From Hyphomicrobium sp. 99 (GTDB lineage Bacteria > Pseudomonadota > Alphaproteobacteria > Rhizobiales > Hyphomicrobiaceae), in the NCBI RefSeq assembly GCF_000384335.2, contig NZ_KQ031382.1, positions 3,049,545 through 3,113,544 on the forward strand: a stretch of 64,000 bases of DNA. The letters are read 5' to 3'. Positions 34,038 through 44,382 of the stretch are shown here, in pieces. Both the position numbers and the translations under genes were made by a program. How positions within the stretch are numbered: the first letter of the stretch is position 1; every line of letters starts with the position of its first letter. Below the pieces are notes generated by a model that did no database searches, was not told the DNA's origin, and saw only the letters and a program-made list of their open reading frames with translations.

Positions 34038-34374
34038 CAACTCCCGACTTTTGGGTATCGTTCTGGACTTGTCGCAGCTTTTCTTCTTCGAACTGGACGA
34101 ACCAGCCGATCATGTTTCGCCACTGCGCGCCAACCATCTCGATCATCTCAGGCGGCAACCCCTTGTCCGCTGCTCGCGCCTTGACGCGATCGATCACCTG
34201 CTGGATGCGCCATTGCACGATGGCGCCTTCGCTCGAATTCATCTTGAGCTGCCACGCGCGGTCGACGTAGCCAAAGCGCTCCGCGATGAGATCGACCAGG
34301 GCGGCATCGATGCGATCGATTTCAGTGCGAACCTGGGACATGTCTGCGCATTCCCACGGCCGTTTCGGATCCAT
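34027..34374 (-). CDS. Chorismate mutase, AroQ class
   Basis: 115 residues, all-helical AroQ fold. Helix 1 'MSQVRTEIDRIDAALVDLIAERFGYVDRAWQLK' style carries the conserved Arg, Arg and Lys; 'RIQQVIDRVKARAADKGLPP' and 'WRNMIGWFVQFEEEKL' complete the domain. It converts chorismate to prephenate for Phe and Tyr synthesis, or a related reaction. ATG 34374 has AAGGG eight bases upstream and lies 4 bases after the gatA stop. Placement inside the gatCAB operon has no obvious biochemical link; it may be a Rhizobiales-specific arrangement. Confidence 0.88.
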   Translation of the reverse strand: MDPKRPWECADMSQVRTEIDRIDAALVDLIAERFGYVDRAWQLKMNSSEGAIVQWRIQQVIDRVKARAADKGLPPEMIEMVGAQWRNMIGWFVQFEEEKLRQVQNDTQKSGVDGA

Positions 34375-34378
34375 GATG

Positions 34379-35878
34379 TCAGCCCTTCATCCACCAAGCT
34401 TCCGGCACCGCGAAGCGGCCGGCTGCATCTTCGATAACCTGAGCAGTCCGAAACAGCGTTTCCTCATCGAACGGCTTGCCGATCAGCTGCAGCCCGAGAG
34501 GCGTTCCCTCTGAAGAAAGACCGCCCGGAACCGACATTCCCGGCAGCCCCGCCATGTTCACGGTGACCGTAAAGATGTCTTCGAGATACATGGCCAACGG
34601 ATCGCCGGTCTTCTCGCCGAACGCGAAAGCCGGCGAAGGCGTCGTCGGCGTCAACACGACATCGACCTTATTCCAAGCCTCGTCGAAATCGCGCTTGATC
34701 AGAGTCCGAACCTTCTGCGCCTTGAGATAATAGGCGTCGTAATAGCCCGCCGAAAGCACGTACGTTCCGATCAGTATCCGGCGGCGCACTTCCTTGCCGA
34801 AGCCCTGATGGCGCGTATTCTCATAGGTGTCGATCAGATTGTCGCCGTTGACGCGCAGCCCGTAGCGCATCCCGTCGTATCGCGCGAGGTTGGACGAACA
34901 CTCGGCAGGCGCCACGATATAATAGGCGGGAAGCGCATACTTCGTGTGCGGCAGAGAAATATCGTGGATCGTCGCGCCCGCCGACTTGAGCCAAGCGATC
35001 CCATCGTCCCAGAGCTTCTGAATCTCAGGCGACATGCCTTCGACGCGATACTCTCTTGGGATTCCGACCCTGAGCCCTTTGACGCCCTTGCCAAGCACCG
35101 CCTCGTAATCCGGAACGGGCGCATCGACGGATGTCGTGTCCTTCGGATCGTGGCTCGCCATCGCTTTGAGCATGATCGCGCTGTCCCGCACCGTCTTCGC
35201 GATCGGACCTGCCTGATCGAGAGATGACGCGAATGCGACGATGCCCCAGCGCGAACAGCGGCCATACGTCGGCTTTATGCCGACAGTGCCGGTGAGAGCG
35301 GCTGGCTGGCGGATCGAGCCGCCCGTGTCGGTCGCCGTCGCGGCGAGGCAGAGACTGGCTGCAACAGCCGCGGACGAGCCGCCCGACGAGCCACCCGGCA
35401 CCAGCTTGTCCGTCGAGAGCTTGCCGTCCTTGCCCTTGCGCCGCCAGGGACTGACGACGTTTCCGAAGGCGCTCGTCTCGTTCGACGATCCCATCGCGAA
35501 TTCGTCGTTGTTGAGCTTGCCGAGCATCACGGCGCCGGCATCCCACAAATTCTGTCCGACGGTCGATTCGTAGGTCGGGCTGAATTCACCGAGAATGTTC
35601 GAGCACGCCGTCGTGCGAATGCCGCGCGTGCAGAAAAGATCCTTGTTGCCGATCGGCAGACCTTCGAGCGAACGCGCCTTGCCGGCCGCGATCCGCTTGT
35701 CGCTGTCCTTCGCCTGCACGCGCGCGTGCTCCGGCGTCTGGAGAACGTAGGCATTGAGCGCAGGATTGGCTGTTTCGATAGCCGAGATAAACGCGTCGGT
35801 CAGCTCAAGCGCCGTGAACGTCTTTTTCGCCAAGCCGTCGCGGGCTTCGGCCATCGTCAATTTGGTAAGATCCGTCAC
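34379..35878 (-). CDS. gatA: Aspartyl/glutamyl-tRNA(Asn/Gln) amidotransferase subunit A
   Basis: 499-residue amidase that releases ammonia from Gln or Asn for GatB. The Ser-cisSer-Lys triad is visible: Lys in '[13 protein letters not shown]' and the serines in '[13 protein letters not shown]', with '[12 protein letters not shown]'. GTG 35878 is chosen because GGAG stands six bases upstream and the family's '[13 protein letters not shown]' starts there. It is separated from gatC by three bases. Confidence 0.97.
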   Translation of the reverse strand: MTDLTKLTMAEARDGLAKKTFTALELTDAFISAIETANPALNAYVLQTPEHARVQAKDSDKRIAAGKARSLEGLPIGNKDLFCTRGIRTTACSNILGEFSPTYESTVGQNLWDAGAVMLGKLNNDEFAMGSSNETSAFGNVVSPWRRKGKDGKLSTDKLVPGGSSGGSSAAVAASLCLAATATDTGGSIRQPAALTGTVGIKPTYGRCSRWGIVAFASSLDQAGPIAKTVRDSAIMLKAMASHDPKDTTSVDAPVPDYEAVLGKGVKGLRVGIPREYRVEGMSPEIQKLWDDGIAWLKSAGATIHDISLPHTKYALPAYYIVAPAECSSNLARYDGMRYGLRVNGDNLIDTYENTRHQGFGKEVRRRILIGTYVLSAGYYDAYYLKAQKVRTLIKRDFDEAWNKVDVVLTPTTPSPAFAFGEKTGDPLAMYLEDIFTVTVNMAGLPGMSVPGGLSSEGTPLGLQLIGKPFDEETLFRTAQVIEDAAGRFAVPEAWWMKG

Positions 35879-35881
35879 CAG

Positions 35882-36169
35882 CTACTCCACGACCTTCGGC
35901 ACCACGAAGAAATTGTCCTCGGCCAGCGGCGCATTTGCCGTGACCTGATCTGCGATCTCGCCGTCTGTAACGACATCGTCCCGCATCTTGAGTTGATGCG
36001 CGACGACACGCGTCATCGGCTCGACGTTCGCGGTATCGACCTCGTCGAGTTGCTTCACCCAATCGAGAATGCCCGAGAGTTCCGTCTCGAGGCCCTTGGC
36101 CTCGGCATCGCTGATTTTGATCCGAGCGAGGCGCGCGATACGGCGAACGGTCGCTTCGTCGACCTGCAT
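35882..36169 (-). CDS. gatC: Aspartyl/glutamyl-tRNA(Asn/Gln) amidotransferase subunit C
   Basis: 95 residues. GatC wraps between GatA and GatB and stabilises the complex. The N-terminus '[20 protein letters not shown]' and '[17 protein letters not shown]' are characteristic, followed by the 'VEPMTRV' link and the '[23 protein letters not shown]' end. ATG 36169. First gene of the gatC-gatA-chorismate mutase-membrane protein-gatB operon, divergent from ruvX. Confidence 0.96.
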   Translation of the reverse strand: MQVDEATVRRIARLARIKISDAEAKGLETELSGILDWVKQLDEVDTANVEPMTRVVAHQLKMRDDVVTDGEIADQVTANAPLAEDNFFVVPKVVE

Positions 36170-36372
36170 GGAAATGTCCCTTCAAGGAAATCGGGGGATG
36201 TTGCGAAGCTCTCTTAGCCGCCCTCACCGCATCAATGCAACCGGCGGTACTATCTCCGGTACCTTCAGAGGGTTAAACAGAGCTGTAACGCGACGAACGA
36301 TGCCAATTTGCCGCCGAAGCTGGTAGAGGCTGGTTCGCAATCCTCCCATTACACATACTCAGGCATCACATT

Positions 36373-36867
36373 ATGAACCAGTCGGCCGCTCCAGCGCCAC
36401 CCGGCCGCACCACGGAAGACCAGCAGGACTTCCGCGACATCACGGATGGGCGCCTCATCGGCATCGACGCCGGCACCAAAACGCTCGGCCTCGCCCTATC
36501 GGATGTGCGGCGCACGATAGCCTCCCCCCTCGAAACGATCCGTAGAACCAAGTTCACGGCGGACGCGACCCGACTCTTGTCACTTGCCGCTGAGCACAAC
36601 GTCGCGGGCCTGGTGCTCGGCTTGCCCCGGAATTTGGACGGGACGGAGGGCCCCCGGGCGCAGGCCACCCGGGCGCTAGCACGCAATCTCAATAAATTGT
36701 CGCCGCTTCCGATCCTGCTGTGGGACGAGCGCCTGACCACCGCGGAAGCTCAAAGAATGTTGATCGACGCCGATCAGACGCGCAAACGCCGCGCCGAGGT
36801 GATAGACAAGCTAGCCGCCACGATCATCCTGCAGAGCGCGCTCGATCGTCTGAATAACAAGGCCTGA
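36373..36867 (+). CDS. ruvX: Putative Holliday junction resolvase / pre-16S rRNA nuclease YqgF
   Basis: 164 residues of the RNase H-like YqgF family, implicated in 16S rRNA 5' maturation and possibly recombination intermediate cleavage. 'LIGIDAGTKTLGLALSD' gives the first acidic residue; 'GLVLGLPRNLDGTEGPRAQ' and 'LLWDERLTTAEAQRML' complete the active-site set. ATG 36373. An N-terminal extension of about 25 residues precedes the core. It stands just upstream of pyrB on the same strand, with a 151-base gap. Confidence 0.93.
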   Translation: MNQSAAPAPPGRTTEDQQDFRDITDGRLIGIDAGTKTLGLALSDVRRTIASPLETIRRTKFTADATRLLSLAAEHNVAGLVLGLPRNLDGTEGPRAQATRALARNLNKLSPLPILLWDERLTTAEAQRMLIDADQTRKRRAEVIDKLAATIILQSALDRLNNKA

Positions 36868-37018
36868 TCTCGAACTGGCGAGGCTTTGCAGCGCGGAAAT
36901 CACTGCTTCCCGATGCTCTGTGCCCGGATGGCACTTCACCCGCCGTTAAGTCCCTTTGGGATTGATGTCGTTCCCCTCCTTGCGGCCCCGCAAGACTCCC
37001 CCTATAGAAGCGCCTTTA

Positions 37019-37993
37019 ATGACATCGAAATCGAATACCAATGCGCTGAAAGTTTTTCCGCGCCGCCACCTGCTGACCTGCGAGGGTCTGTCGGCCAACG
37101 AAATCAATTTCCTGCTCGATCTGGCCGATAGAAATGCGGATCACATCCGCAATAACGGCCGCAAGCGCGATGTGCTTGAGGGCCGGACGATCATCAACCT
37201 CTTCTTCGAATCATCGACCCGCACGCAGGCCTCGTTCGAAATGGCGGGCAAGCGGCTGAGCGCCGACGTCATGAACATGAACGTCGCGACGTCGTCGGTC
37301 ACCAAGGGCGAGACGCTCATCGACACCGCCGTGACGCTGAACGCGATGCGCCCGGACATCATCGTCGTCCGCCATCACGCGGCAGGCGCCGTAGAGCTGC
37401 TGTCTCAGAAAGTCGATTGCTCCGTCATCAACGCCGGAGACGGCGCCCACCAGCATCCGACGCAAGCGCTTCTCGACGCGCTGACCATCCGCCGGGCGAA
37501 AGGCCGTATCGCCGGTTTGACGGTCGCAATCTGCGGCGACATCGTCCACTCCCGCGTCGCACGATCCAACATCAACGTTTTGAACGCGCTCGGCGCACGC
37601 GTCCGCCTCATCGGCCCAACGACATTGCTGCCGTCGTCTCCCGAACGCCTCGGCTGCGAAGTCTTCACCGACATGTGGAAGGGCATCGAAGGCGTCGATA
37701 TCGTGATGATGCTCCGCCTTCAGCGCGAACGCATGGATGCCTCATACGTCCCGTCGACCCGTGAGTTCTTCCATTTCTTCGGGCTCGATCACGAAAAGCT
37801 CGCGCGAGCCAAGCCCGACGCACTCGTCATGCATCCAGGTCCGATGAATCGCGGCGTCGAAATCGCCTCGACCGTCGCCGACCATTCCAAAAGCGTTATC
37901 CGTGAACAGGTTGAAATGGGCGTTGCCGTCAGAATGGCAGTTCTAGAAGCGTTATCGGCACACCTTCCGGGCTTCGCGGAGGACGCCCGATGA
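37019..37993 (+). CDS. pyrB: Aspartate carbamoyltransferase catalytic subunit
   Basis: 324 residues. It joins carbamoyl phosphate to aspartate in pyrimidine synthesis. The carbamoyl-phosphate site '[19 protein letters not shown]' and '[14 protein letters not shown]' are intact, and '[10 protein letters not shown]' plus '[13 protein letters not shown]' bind aspartate. ATG 37019 is chosen by family N-termini; the frame is open further upstream. The gene overlaps the dihydroorotase-like gene by 4 bases. No pyrI was seen, as expected where PyrB forms a complex with a DHOase-like partner. Confidence 0.97.
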   Translation: MTSKSNTNALKVFPRRHLLTCEGLSANEINFLLDLADRNADHIRNNGRKRDVLEGRTIINLFFESSTRTQASFEMAGKRLSADVMNMNVATSSVTKGETLIDTAVTLNAMRPDIIVVRHHAAGAVELLSQKVDCSVINAGDGAHQHPTQALLDALTIRRAKGRIAGLTVAICGDIVHSRVARSNINVLNALGARVRLIGPTTLLPSSPERLGCEVFTDMWKGIEGVDIVMMLRLQRERMDASYVPSTREFFHFFGLDHEKLARAKPDALVMHPGPMNRGVEIASTVADHSKSVIREQVEMGVAVRMAVLEALSAHLPGFAEDAR

Positions 37994-39321
37994 GAAAGCC
38001 GATCGAAAAGCCGAAGAGCCTCGGCACCGCCACCGTCTTCATCAACGCCCGCCTCATCGACCCCGCATCGAACCGAGATGAACCGGGCGGCCTCCTCGTC
38101 AAGGACGGCCTGATCACCGATCTGGGCTCCCATCTGAGGCGCAACGCTCCGGAAGGCGCGAACGTCATAGACTGCAAAGGCAACGTCTTAGCGCCCGGCC
38201 TGATCGACGCGCAGGTCTTCACAGGCGAACCCGGCTACGAGCACCGCGAAACGCTCAAGACGGCGAGCCATGCCGCAGCGGCAGGTGGCGTGACGACCAT
38301 CGTCGTCATGCCGGACACCAATCCGGTGATCGATCAGGTCGCGCTCGTCGACTTCATTCAGCGCCGCGCCCGCGACAACGCTCTGGTGCACGTCCAGACC
38401 ATGGCAGCGATGACGAAGGGTCTGCAGGGCGAGGAAATGACCGAGATCGGTTTGCTGAAGCGCGCTGGAGCGATCGGCTTTTCGAACGGCAAATCGAGCG
38501 TCGTCAATACCCGCGTCATGCGCAATGTCCTGAGCTATGCCAAGGACTTCAACGCGCTCGTCGTCCACCATACCGAAGACCCTTACCTCTCCAGCGGCTC
38601 GATGAACTCGGGCGAAGTCGCCTCCCGCCTCGGACTGCCCGGCATCTCCAAAATTGCCGAGACGATCATGCTGGAACGCGACGTCCGTCTCGTCGAAATG
38701 ACCGGTGGGCGCTACCACGCCGCGACCATCAGCTGCCAGGAAAGCATCGACGTCATCAAAAACGCCAAAGCAAAAAAGCTTCCCGTCAGCTGCGGTGTCT
38801 CGATCAATCACCTGACGCTCAACGAAAACGATATCGGGCCATATCGTACGTTCTTCAAAATGCGTCCTCCGTTGCGCAAGGAAGAAGATCGCGTCGCGAT
38901 GGTACAGGCCGTCGCCAATGGCGACATCGATGTCATCGTATCGAGCCATGACCCGCAGGACGCCGACACCAAGCGGCGGCCCTTCGCCGAAGCTGCAGAC
39001 GGCGCCGTCGGTCTTGAAACATTGCTCTCCGCAGCGCTCCGCCTCGTCCATTCGGGAGACATCACGCTCTCCGCGATGCTGAAGGCTTTGACCATCAATC
39101 CAGCGCGCCTCTTGGGGCTGCACTCCGGAAGGCTGGCCAAAGGCGCCATTGCGGATCTCGTGTTGTTCGATCCGGGCGAGCCCTGGGTCGTCAACAAAGA
39201 CCTGCTCCGTTCCCGCTCGAAGAATACGCCCTTCGACGAAGCCAAGATGCAGGGCCGCGTGCTTCGGACGATGGTTGCCGGACAGACGGTCTATGAATAC
39301 GCTGGTGTCGAGCGCACATAG
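37990..39321 (+). CDS. pyrC: Dihydroorotase-like protein (PyrC', probably non-catalytic)
   Basis: 443 residues of the amidohydrolase superfamily. The zinc-binding HxH that normally follows the first strand ('GLIDxHVHLREPG') reads '[13 protein letters not shown]', so both histidines are lost. The late Asp motif ('ATDHAPH') reads '[12 protein letters not shown]'. Such pseudo-dihydroorotases, known as PyrC' in Pseudomonas, support aspartate carbamoyltransferase structurally rather than hydrolysing dihydroorotate, and the coupling to pyrB (ATGA overlap) fits. True dihydroorotase must be encoded elsewhere in the genome. Similar sequences occur across Rhizobiales. Confidence 0.9.
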   Translation: MRKPIEKPKSLGTATVFINARLIDPASNRDEPGGLLVKDGLITDLGSHLRRNAPEGANVIDCKGNVLAPGLIDAQVFTGEPGYEHRETLKTASHAAAAGGVTTIVVMPDTNPVIDQVALVDFIQRRARDNALVHVQTMAAMTKGLQGEEMTEIGLLKRAGAIGFSNGKSSVVNTRVMRNVLSYAKDFNALVVHHTEDPYLSSGSMNSGEVASRLGLPGISKIAETIMLERDVRLVEMTGGRYHAATISCQESIDVIKNAKAKKLPVSCGVSINHLTLNENDIGPYRTFFKMRPPLRKEEDRVAMVQAVANGDIDVIVSSHDPQDADTKRRPFAEAADGAVGLETLLSAALRLVHSGDITLSAMLKALTINPARLLGLHSGRLAKGAIADLVLFDPGEPWVVNKDLLRSRSKNTPFDEAKMQGRVLRTMVAGQTVYEYAGVERT

Positions 39322-39373
39322 ACCGACCCTCCCCCCGCCGCTCGAGCGGGCCTTTGCGAAAAAGATCTAGGAC

Positions 39374-40006
39374 ATGAGCTCTTTGTTACCTTTGGCAATG
39401 CTGATGGACGGCGTCTCGCCGGCTGCGATCGCGGCGGCTCTCGTCATCGGCTATGCCCTGGGTTCGATCCCGTTCGGCCTGCTGCTGACGCGTGCCGCTG
39501 GGCTCGGCGACATTCGCAACATCGGCTCGGGTAATATCGGCGCGACCAATGTCCTGCGCACGGGGAACAAGAGGCTCGCCGCGGCGACACTCCTTCTCGA
39601 CGCCGCCAAGGGTGCCGTCGCGGTGCTCATCGCGAGGCATTATCTGGGCGAGGCGCCCGCGATGCTCGCAGGCCTCGCGGCCTTTATCGGACATATCTTT
39701 CCGGTTTGGCTCGGATTCAAAGGTGGAAAAGGCGTCGCGACGTACCTCGGCGTTTTGTTGGCGCTCGCTTGGCAATGCGCCCTCGTCTTTGCCGTGCTTT
39801 GGCTGACGGTCGCCGCCCTGACGCGCATATCGTCACTCGCGGCCATTGTCGCGACCATCGCCGCGCCGATTGCGGCGTGGTTCCTGGGGAATGCCGATCT
39901 CGCGGCCGTCGTCGCCGTGATGAGCCTCATTATTCTGATCAAGCATCACGCGAACATCGGGCGTTTGCTGGCGGGGGAGGAGCCAAGGATTGGTTCCAAG
40001 ACCTGA
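39374..40006 (+). CDS. plsY: Acyl-phosphate:glycerol-3-phosphate acyltransferase
   Basis: 210-residue inner-membrane enzyme that makes 1-acylglycerol-3-phosphate from acyl phosphate, the first step of phospholipid synthesis. Five-helix topology with the family motifs '[16 protein letters not shown]', '[21 protein letters not shown]' and '[15 protein letters not shown]'. ATG 39374. Its last 17 bases overlap dprA. The order pyrC'-plsY-dprA-topA is conserved in Rhizobiales. Confidence 0.97.
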   Translation: MSSLLPLAMLMDGVSPAAIAAALVIGYALGSIPFGLLLTRAAGLGDIRNIGSGNIGATNVLRTGNKRLAAATLLLDAAKGAVAVLIARHYLGEAPAMLAGLAAFIGHIFPVWLGFKGGKGVATYLGVLLALAWQCALVFAVLWLTVAALTRISSLAAIVATIAAPIAAWFLGNADLAAVVAVMSLIILIKHHANIGRLLAGEEPRIGSKT

Positions 40007-41177
40007 GCAGCAGCAGCTTTTTCGTCCGGCACCGCTTCCAACGGCGGAGCTTTCCGATGAAGAGCGGCTGGCGTGCTTGAGGTTGATCAGATCGGAAAAC
40101 GTCGGCCCGGTGACGTTCCGTGATCTCATCAACCACTACGGCGGCGCGACGAAGGCGCTTGAAGCTCTGCCAGCGCTGTCCCGTCGTGGCGGTTCAGGCC
40201 GCCCGATCCGGATCTGCCCCAAAGCCGACGCAGAACGCGAACTCGAAGCCGCCCGGCGCGCTGGCGCCACGCCCCTCTTCACGATCGAGCCGAACTATCC
40301 GGCCCTTCTCGCCCGCATCGATGCACCGCCGCCGATGCTCTACGTCAAAGGCGACCATCGGCTTCTGAATGCTCCCGCCGTCGCCATCGTCGGCTCGCGG
40401 CAATGTTCAGCAGCCGGCACGCAGTTGACCCGGATCTTTGCGGCTCAGTTGGCCGAAGCCGGCTTCGTCATCGTCTCAGGCCTCGCGCGCGGCATCGATC
40501 GGGCCGCCCACGAGACGTCGTTGAAAACCGGCACGGTCGCCGTTCTCGCAGGCGGCATCGATTGGATCTATCCGCCCGAACACGCCGAGCTGCAGGCGCG
40601 GATCGGAATTGAAGGATGTCTGGTCACCGAACGACCACCCGGACTGCAGCCGCGCGACAAAGACTTTCCGCGCCGAAACCGGATCATTGCCGGATTGGTT
40701 CATGGCGTCGTCATCGTCGAGGCGGCGGCCCGTTCCGGAACCCTTGTCACGGCCCGATATGCCAATGATCTGGGCCGCGAGGTCTTCGCCATCCCCGGTC
40801 ATCCGCTGGATCCCCGCGCGGAAGGGACAAACCGGCTCATCAAACAAGGCGCGACGCTTGTCACCGAAGCCGCGGACGTCGTTGACGTCCTCCGTCCCAT
40901 CATGGGCCTCGAAGAACGCCGCTACGACGATACGCTCGCCCAAGAGCCAGCGGCGGCCGAACCCGACGAAGCGAAATCCGTCCGACCGGATCTTCCGGCT
41001 GAAGATGTCTTGAAAGTCGTCCTATCGGCGCTCGGGCCCGCACCCGTCACCGTCGATGCCATTGCGCGGCAATGCGGGATAACCGTTCAGGCGGTGCAAA
41101 TTGCACTGCTGGAACTCGATCTCGGCGGCCGCATCGAGCGCCAGGGCTACAGTCTGGTGGCTTTGAAAGGTGTTTAG
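39990..41177 (+). CDS. dprA: DNA-processing protein DprA (Smf)
   Basis: 395 residues. DprA binds incoming single-stranded DNA and loads RecA during natural transformation, though it is widespread in non-competent bacteria. The Rossmann core shows '[15 protein letters not shown]', '[14 protein letters not shown]', '[14 protein letters not shown]', '[11 protein letters not shown]' and '[20 protein letters not shown]'. The last 65 residues form a winged-helix domain. Start is TTG 39990, with GGGGGAGGAG upstream and overlapping plsY. No com genes are nearby. Confidence 0.95.
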   Translation: MVPRPEQQQLFRPAPLPTAELSDEERLACLRLIRSENVGPVTFRDLINHYGGATKALEALPALSRRGGSGRPIRICPKADAERELEAARRAGATPLFTIEPNYPALLARIDAPPPMLYVKGDHRLLNAPAVAIVGSRQCSAAGTQLTRIFAAQLAEAGFVIVSGLARGIDRAAHETSLKTGTVAVLAGGIDWIYPPEHAELQARIGIEGCLVTERPPGLQPRDKDFPRRNRIIAGLVHGVVIVEAAARSGTLVTARYANDLGREVFAIPGHPLDPRAEGTNRLIKQGATLVTEAADVVDVLRPIMGLEERRYDDTLAQEPAAAEPDEAKSVRPDLPAEDVLKVVLSALGPAPVTVDAIARQCGITVQAVQIALLELDLGGRIERQGYSLVALKGV

Positions 41178-41365
41178 CCTTCCTGGCGATGCGTTTCGCG
41201 CCGGGCCTCAGCATGCGATATTGCGAGCAACCGGGATAGCTTCCGGCATCCTTCGCGTTCTGCCATGCGCTGTAATTCGCCTAACAAATCAGCGAGATAT
41301 TCTAGATGCTCGCGCTTCTCTTCGCCGTCCCGGCCGGAAAATCCACTGTTCTGCAATTCTTCCAT
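41174..41365 (-). CDS. Small helical protein, hypothetical
   Basis: 63 residues starting MEELQNSGFSGRDGEEKREHL. The central 'EYLADLLGELQRMAEREGCRKLSRLLAISHAEARRE' is a charged, helix-forming stretch that I recognise as a recurrent type of small Rhizobiales protein of unknown role. It is convergent with dprA and overlaps its stop by four bases. ATG 41365 is chosen over GTG 41383; neither has an ideal ribosome-binding site. Confidence 0.65.
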   Translation of the reverse strand: MEELQNSGFSGRDGEEKREHLEYLADLLGELQRMAEREGCRKLSRLLAISHAEARRETHRQEG

Positions 41366-41453
41366 CGCCCTTGAGAAAAACACCGCTCATTCCATATGCT
41401 TAATGTAGAGCATTATCTCTATGGTCGCAATATCAATAATTGCACAATCTATA

Positions 41454-41500
41454 GTTGTGACAACCCAGGATTTGACAGCGCTGCGTCGATCAACCATGTT
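41454..41500 (+). promoter_or_regulatory. Candidate topA promoter with adjacent palindrome
   Basis: A perfect -35 hexamer TTGACA lies at 41472-41477. With a 17-base spacer a weak -10 CATGTT falls at 41495-41500. Just upstream GTTGTGACAAC (41454-41464) is a perfect 11-bp palindrome whose core TTGTGACAA is the reverse complement of the core seen upstream of rpoZ. The start codon of topA is 85 bases downstream. Confidence 0.45.
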
Positions 41501-41584
41501 CCCGGCCCGCCGCGAGGCGGCGATTGAAGGCCGCCTATCCGTCGACCCGACGGGCGAAGCGCGGCCCAGGAGCGAAATCGCGAG

Positions 41585-44362
41585 ATGAATGTCGTCATCG
41601 TCGAATCCGCCGCTAAGGCCAAGACGATCAACAAATATTTGGGCTCAGGCTACAAGGTCATCGCGTCCTACGGGCACGTGCGCGACCTGCCTGCAAAGGA
41701 CGGCTCCGTCGAGCCGGACCAGGATTTCGCGATGCACTGGGAAGTGGATCCGAAGTCGCAGAAGATCATGCGTGAGATCTCCGAAGCGCTCAAAAAAGCT
41801 GACAAACTGATCCTCGCGACCGACCCTGATCGCGAAGGCGAGGCCATTTCCTGGCACATCCTCCAGATCCTCAATCAGAAGAAGGCCCTCAATAAGAATA
41901 CCGAGGTCGAGCGGGTCGCCTTCAACGCCATCACGAAGCAATCGATCCTCGCCGCGCTCAAGGAGCCGCGCAAGATCGACGAACCTCTGGTCGACGCCTA
42001 CCTGGCGCGCCGCGCCCTCGACTATCTCGTCGGCTTCACGCTGTCGCCCGTGCTCTGGCGCAAGCTGCCGGGCTCCCGGTCGGCCGGCCGCGTCCAGTCC
42101 GTCGCGCTGCGTCTTGTGTGCGACCGCGAAGCCGAGATCGAAGCCTTCAGAACCGACGAATACTGGACGATCGAGGCGCTGCTTTCGACCGCCAAGGGCG
42201 AGGACGTCAAATCCCGCCTCGTCGCGATCGACGGAACGACGCTCAAGAAACTCGACATCAAGGACGAAGCGACGGCGACTGCCATCAGGCAAGCGCTGAT
42301 CGGCCGGGACTTCCGCGTCGCGTCGATCGAGAAGAAGGCGACGAAGCGCAATCCCTACCCGCCCTTCACGACGTCGACGTTGCAGATGGACGCCTCGCGC
42401 AAGCTCGGCTTCTCGGCGAAACAGACGATGCAGATCGCCCAGCGCCTCTATGAAGGCGTCGACATCGGCGGCGAGACCGTCGGCCTCATCACCTATATGC
42501 GAACGGACGGCGTCCAGATCGTTCCGGAAGCGGTCGGGCACATTCGCGACGTGATCTCCGCCGAATTTGGCAGGAACTACACGCCCTTCGCACGCGAGTA
42601 CAAAACGAAAGCCAAGAACGCCCAAGAGGCGCACGAAGCCATCCGCCCGACAGACCCGCGCCGCAAGCCCGATCAGGTCCGCAAGCACCTCGAGAAGGAC
42701 CAGGCCGCTCTCTACGATCTCATCTGGAAACGCACCATCGCGAGCCAGATGGCCGCTGCCGACATCGAGCAGACGGCCGCGGAAATCGAGGTCAAGGGTG
42801 CCGACGGCAAAGCCTACGGCATGCGGGCGAACGGCTCCGTCCTGATGTTCGACGGCTTCCTGAAGGTCTACGAGGAAGGCCGCGACGACCGCGTTCGCAC
42901 GATCGAAAAGGGCAAGGACGATACGTCCGACGACGATGAAAATCGTCGCCTTCCGCCGCTCGCCGTCGGCGACCACCTGAAAGATAAAGAGATCAGCGCC
43001 GACCAGCATTTCACGCAGCCCCCGCCGCGCTTCTCGGAAGCGACGCTGGTGAAGCGGATGGAAGAGCTGGGCATCGGCCGGCCCTCGACCTATGCGTCGA
43101 CAATGGCCGTTCTCGTCGACCGCGATTACGTGCGCATCGAAAAGAAGCGTCTCGTCCCTGAGGACAAGGGACGTCTCGTCATCGCGTTCCTCGAAAGCTT
43201 CTTCAAGAAGTACGTCGAGTACGACTTCACTGCCGATCTCGAGGAAAAGCTCGACCTCATCTCCAACGACGAACTCGCCTACAAAGACGTGCTCCGCGAT
43301 TTCTGGCGCGACTTCATGGCAGCCGTCGGCGAGATCAAGGACCTGCGCGTCGGCGACGTTCTCGAAGCGTTGAATGAAATGCTTGGGCCGCACGTCTTCC
43401 CGGATAAGGGAGACGGTAGCGATCCGCGTCTTTGCCCCAAATGCGGATCGGGACGCCTGAGCCTCAAGATTTCCGGAAAGTATGGAGCCTTCATCGGCTG
43501 CGGAAACTATCCAGAGTGCAATTATACGCGCCAGCTCACGCAATCCGCCGACGGCGACGCCAACGCGCTCGACGGCAAGATTCTTGGGTACAATGACGAT
43601 GGCGTTGCAGTCACTCTGCGCACCGGCCGGTTCGGACCCTACATCCAGCTCGGCGAGGCGGTCGGCGACGAAAAGCCGAAACGTTCGAGCATCCCGAAAG
43701 GCATCGACGCGGCGACGCTCGATTTCGAGAAGGCGCTACAGCTTCTGTCGCTTCCGCGCGAGGTCGGCGTGCACCCGACAGAAGGCGGCGTGATCACCGC
43801 CGGGCTCGGCCGTTTCGGACCCTTCATTGTCCATGAGAACGGCGAAGCCAAAACCTACGTCAATGTCGAGAGTGTCGAGGACGTACTCACGATCGGCCTC
43901 AATCGCGCGGTCACGCTGATTGCGGAAAAACGCGCAGGCGGCGGCAAGAGCCGCTTCCAGCGTAACGCGCCGAAGGTCCTGAAGGATCTTGGCGAGCACC
44001 CGAGCGAAGGCGGCGTCGTGCAGGTGCTCGAAGGCCGCTACGGACCCTACGTCACGCACAACAAAGTCAACGCCACCGTCCCGCGCGCGAAAGATCCGGC
44101 CTCCCTCACGATGGATGAGGCTGTGGCGCTTATCGCCGAGCGGATCGCCAATGGCGGCGGCAAGAAGTCGAAGGCATCGCGCAGCGCGAAGCCGAAAGCA
44201 GCAGCCAAATCAGCAAAGCCCGCGAAAGCCGCAGCCGCAGAAAAACCTGCTAAAAGCGCAAGCGCGGCGCCTGCCGAACGTAAGGCGTCGAAGCCTGCAG
44301 CCGCGAAAAAGGCGGCGAAGGCCGCTGCACCCGCAAAGAAACTCGCCAGGGCTAAGGCCTGA
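41585..44362 (+). CDS. topA: DNA topoisomerase I
   Basis: 925-residue type IA topoisomerase that relaxes negative supercoils. The N-terminal Toprim domain has 'VVIVESAAKAKTINKYLG' and 'LATDPDREGEAISWH'; the active-site Tyr lies in 'GLITYMRTDGVQI'. One C4 zinc module is visible ('CPKCGSGRL...CGNYPEC'), then repeated C-terminal DNA-binding modules ('GRFGPYIQLGE', 'GRFGPFIVHENG', 'GRYGPYVTHN'). The end is a Lys/Ala-rich tail of about 70 residues. ATG 41585. rnr follows after 20 bases. Confidence 0.97.
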   Translation: MNVVIVESAAKAKTINKYLGSGYKVIASYGHVRDLPAKDGSVEPDQDFAMHWEVDPKSQKIMREISEALKKADKLILATDPDREGEAISWHILQILNQKKALNKNTEVERVAFNAITKQSILAALKEPRKIDEPLVDAYLARRALDYLVGFTLSPVLWRKLPGSRSAGRVQSVALRLVCDREAEIEAFRTDEYWTIEALLSTAKGEDVKSRLVAIDGTTLKKLDIKDEATATAIRQALIGRDFRVASIEKKATKRNPYPPFTTSTLQMDASRKLGFSAKQTMQIAQRLYEGVDIGGETVGLITYMRTDGVQIVPEAVGHIRDVISAEFGRNYTPFAREYKTKAKNAQEAHEAIRPTDPRRKPDQVRKHLEKDQAALYDLIWKRTIASQMAAADIEQTAAEIEVKGADGKAYGMRANGSVLMFDGFLKVYEEGRDDRVRTIEKGKDDTSDDDENRRLPPLAVGDHLKDKEISADQHFTQPPPRFSEATLVKRMEELGIGRPSTYASTMAVLVDRDYVRIEKKRLVPEDKGRLVIAFLESFFKKYVEYDFTADLEEKLDLISNDELAYKDVLRDFWRDFMAAVGEIKDLRVGDVLEALNEMLGPHVFPDKGDGSDPRLCPKCGSGRLSLKISGKYGAFIGCGNYPECNYTRQLTQSADGDANALDGKILGYNDDGVAVTLRTGRFGPYIQLGEAVGDEKPKRSSIPKGIDAATLDFEKALQLLSLPREVGVHPTEGGVITAGLGRFGPFIVHENGEAKTYVNVESVEDVLTIGLNRAVTLIAEKRAGGGKSRFQRNAPKVLKDLGEHPSEGGVVQVLEGRYGPYVTHNKVNATVPRAKDPASLTMDEAVALIAERIANGGGKKSKASRSAKPKAAAKSAKPAKAAAAEKPAKSASAAPAERKASKPAAAKKAAKAAAPAKKLARAKA

Positions 44363-44382
44363 CGGCAAAAACGAGGCGCCAG

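Noticed and set aside
41645..43543. 632-residue open frame antisense to topA
   Set aside because: It lies entirely within topA on the other strand, has no family signature, and arises from the high-GC codon pattern. topA is certain.
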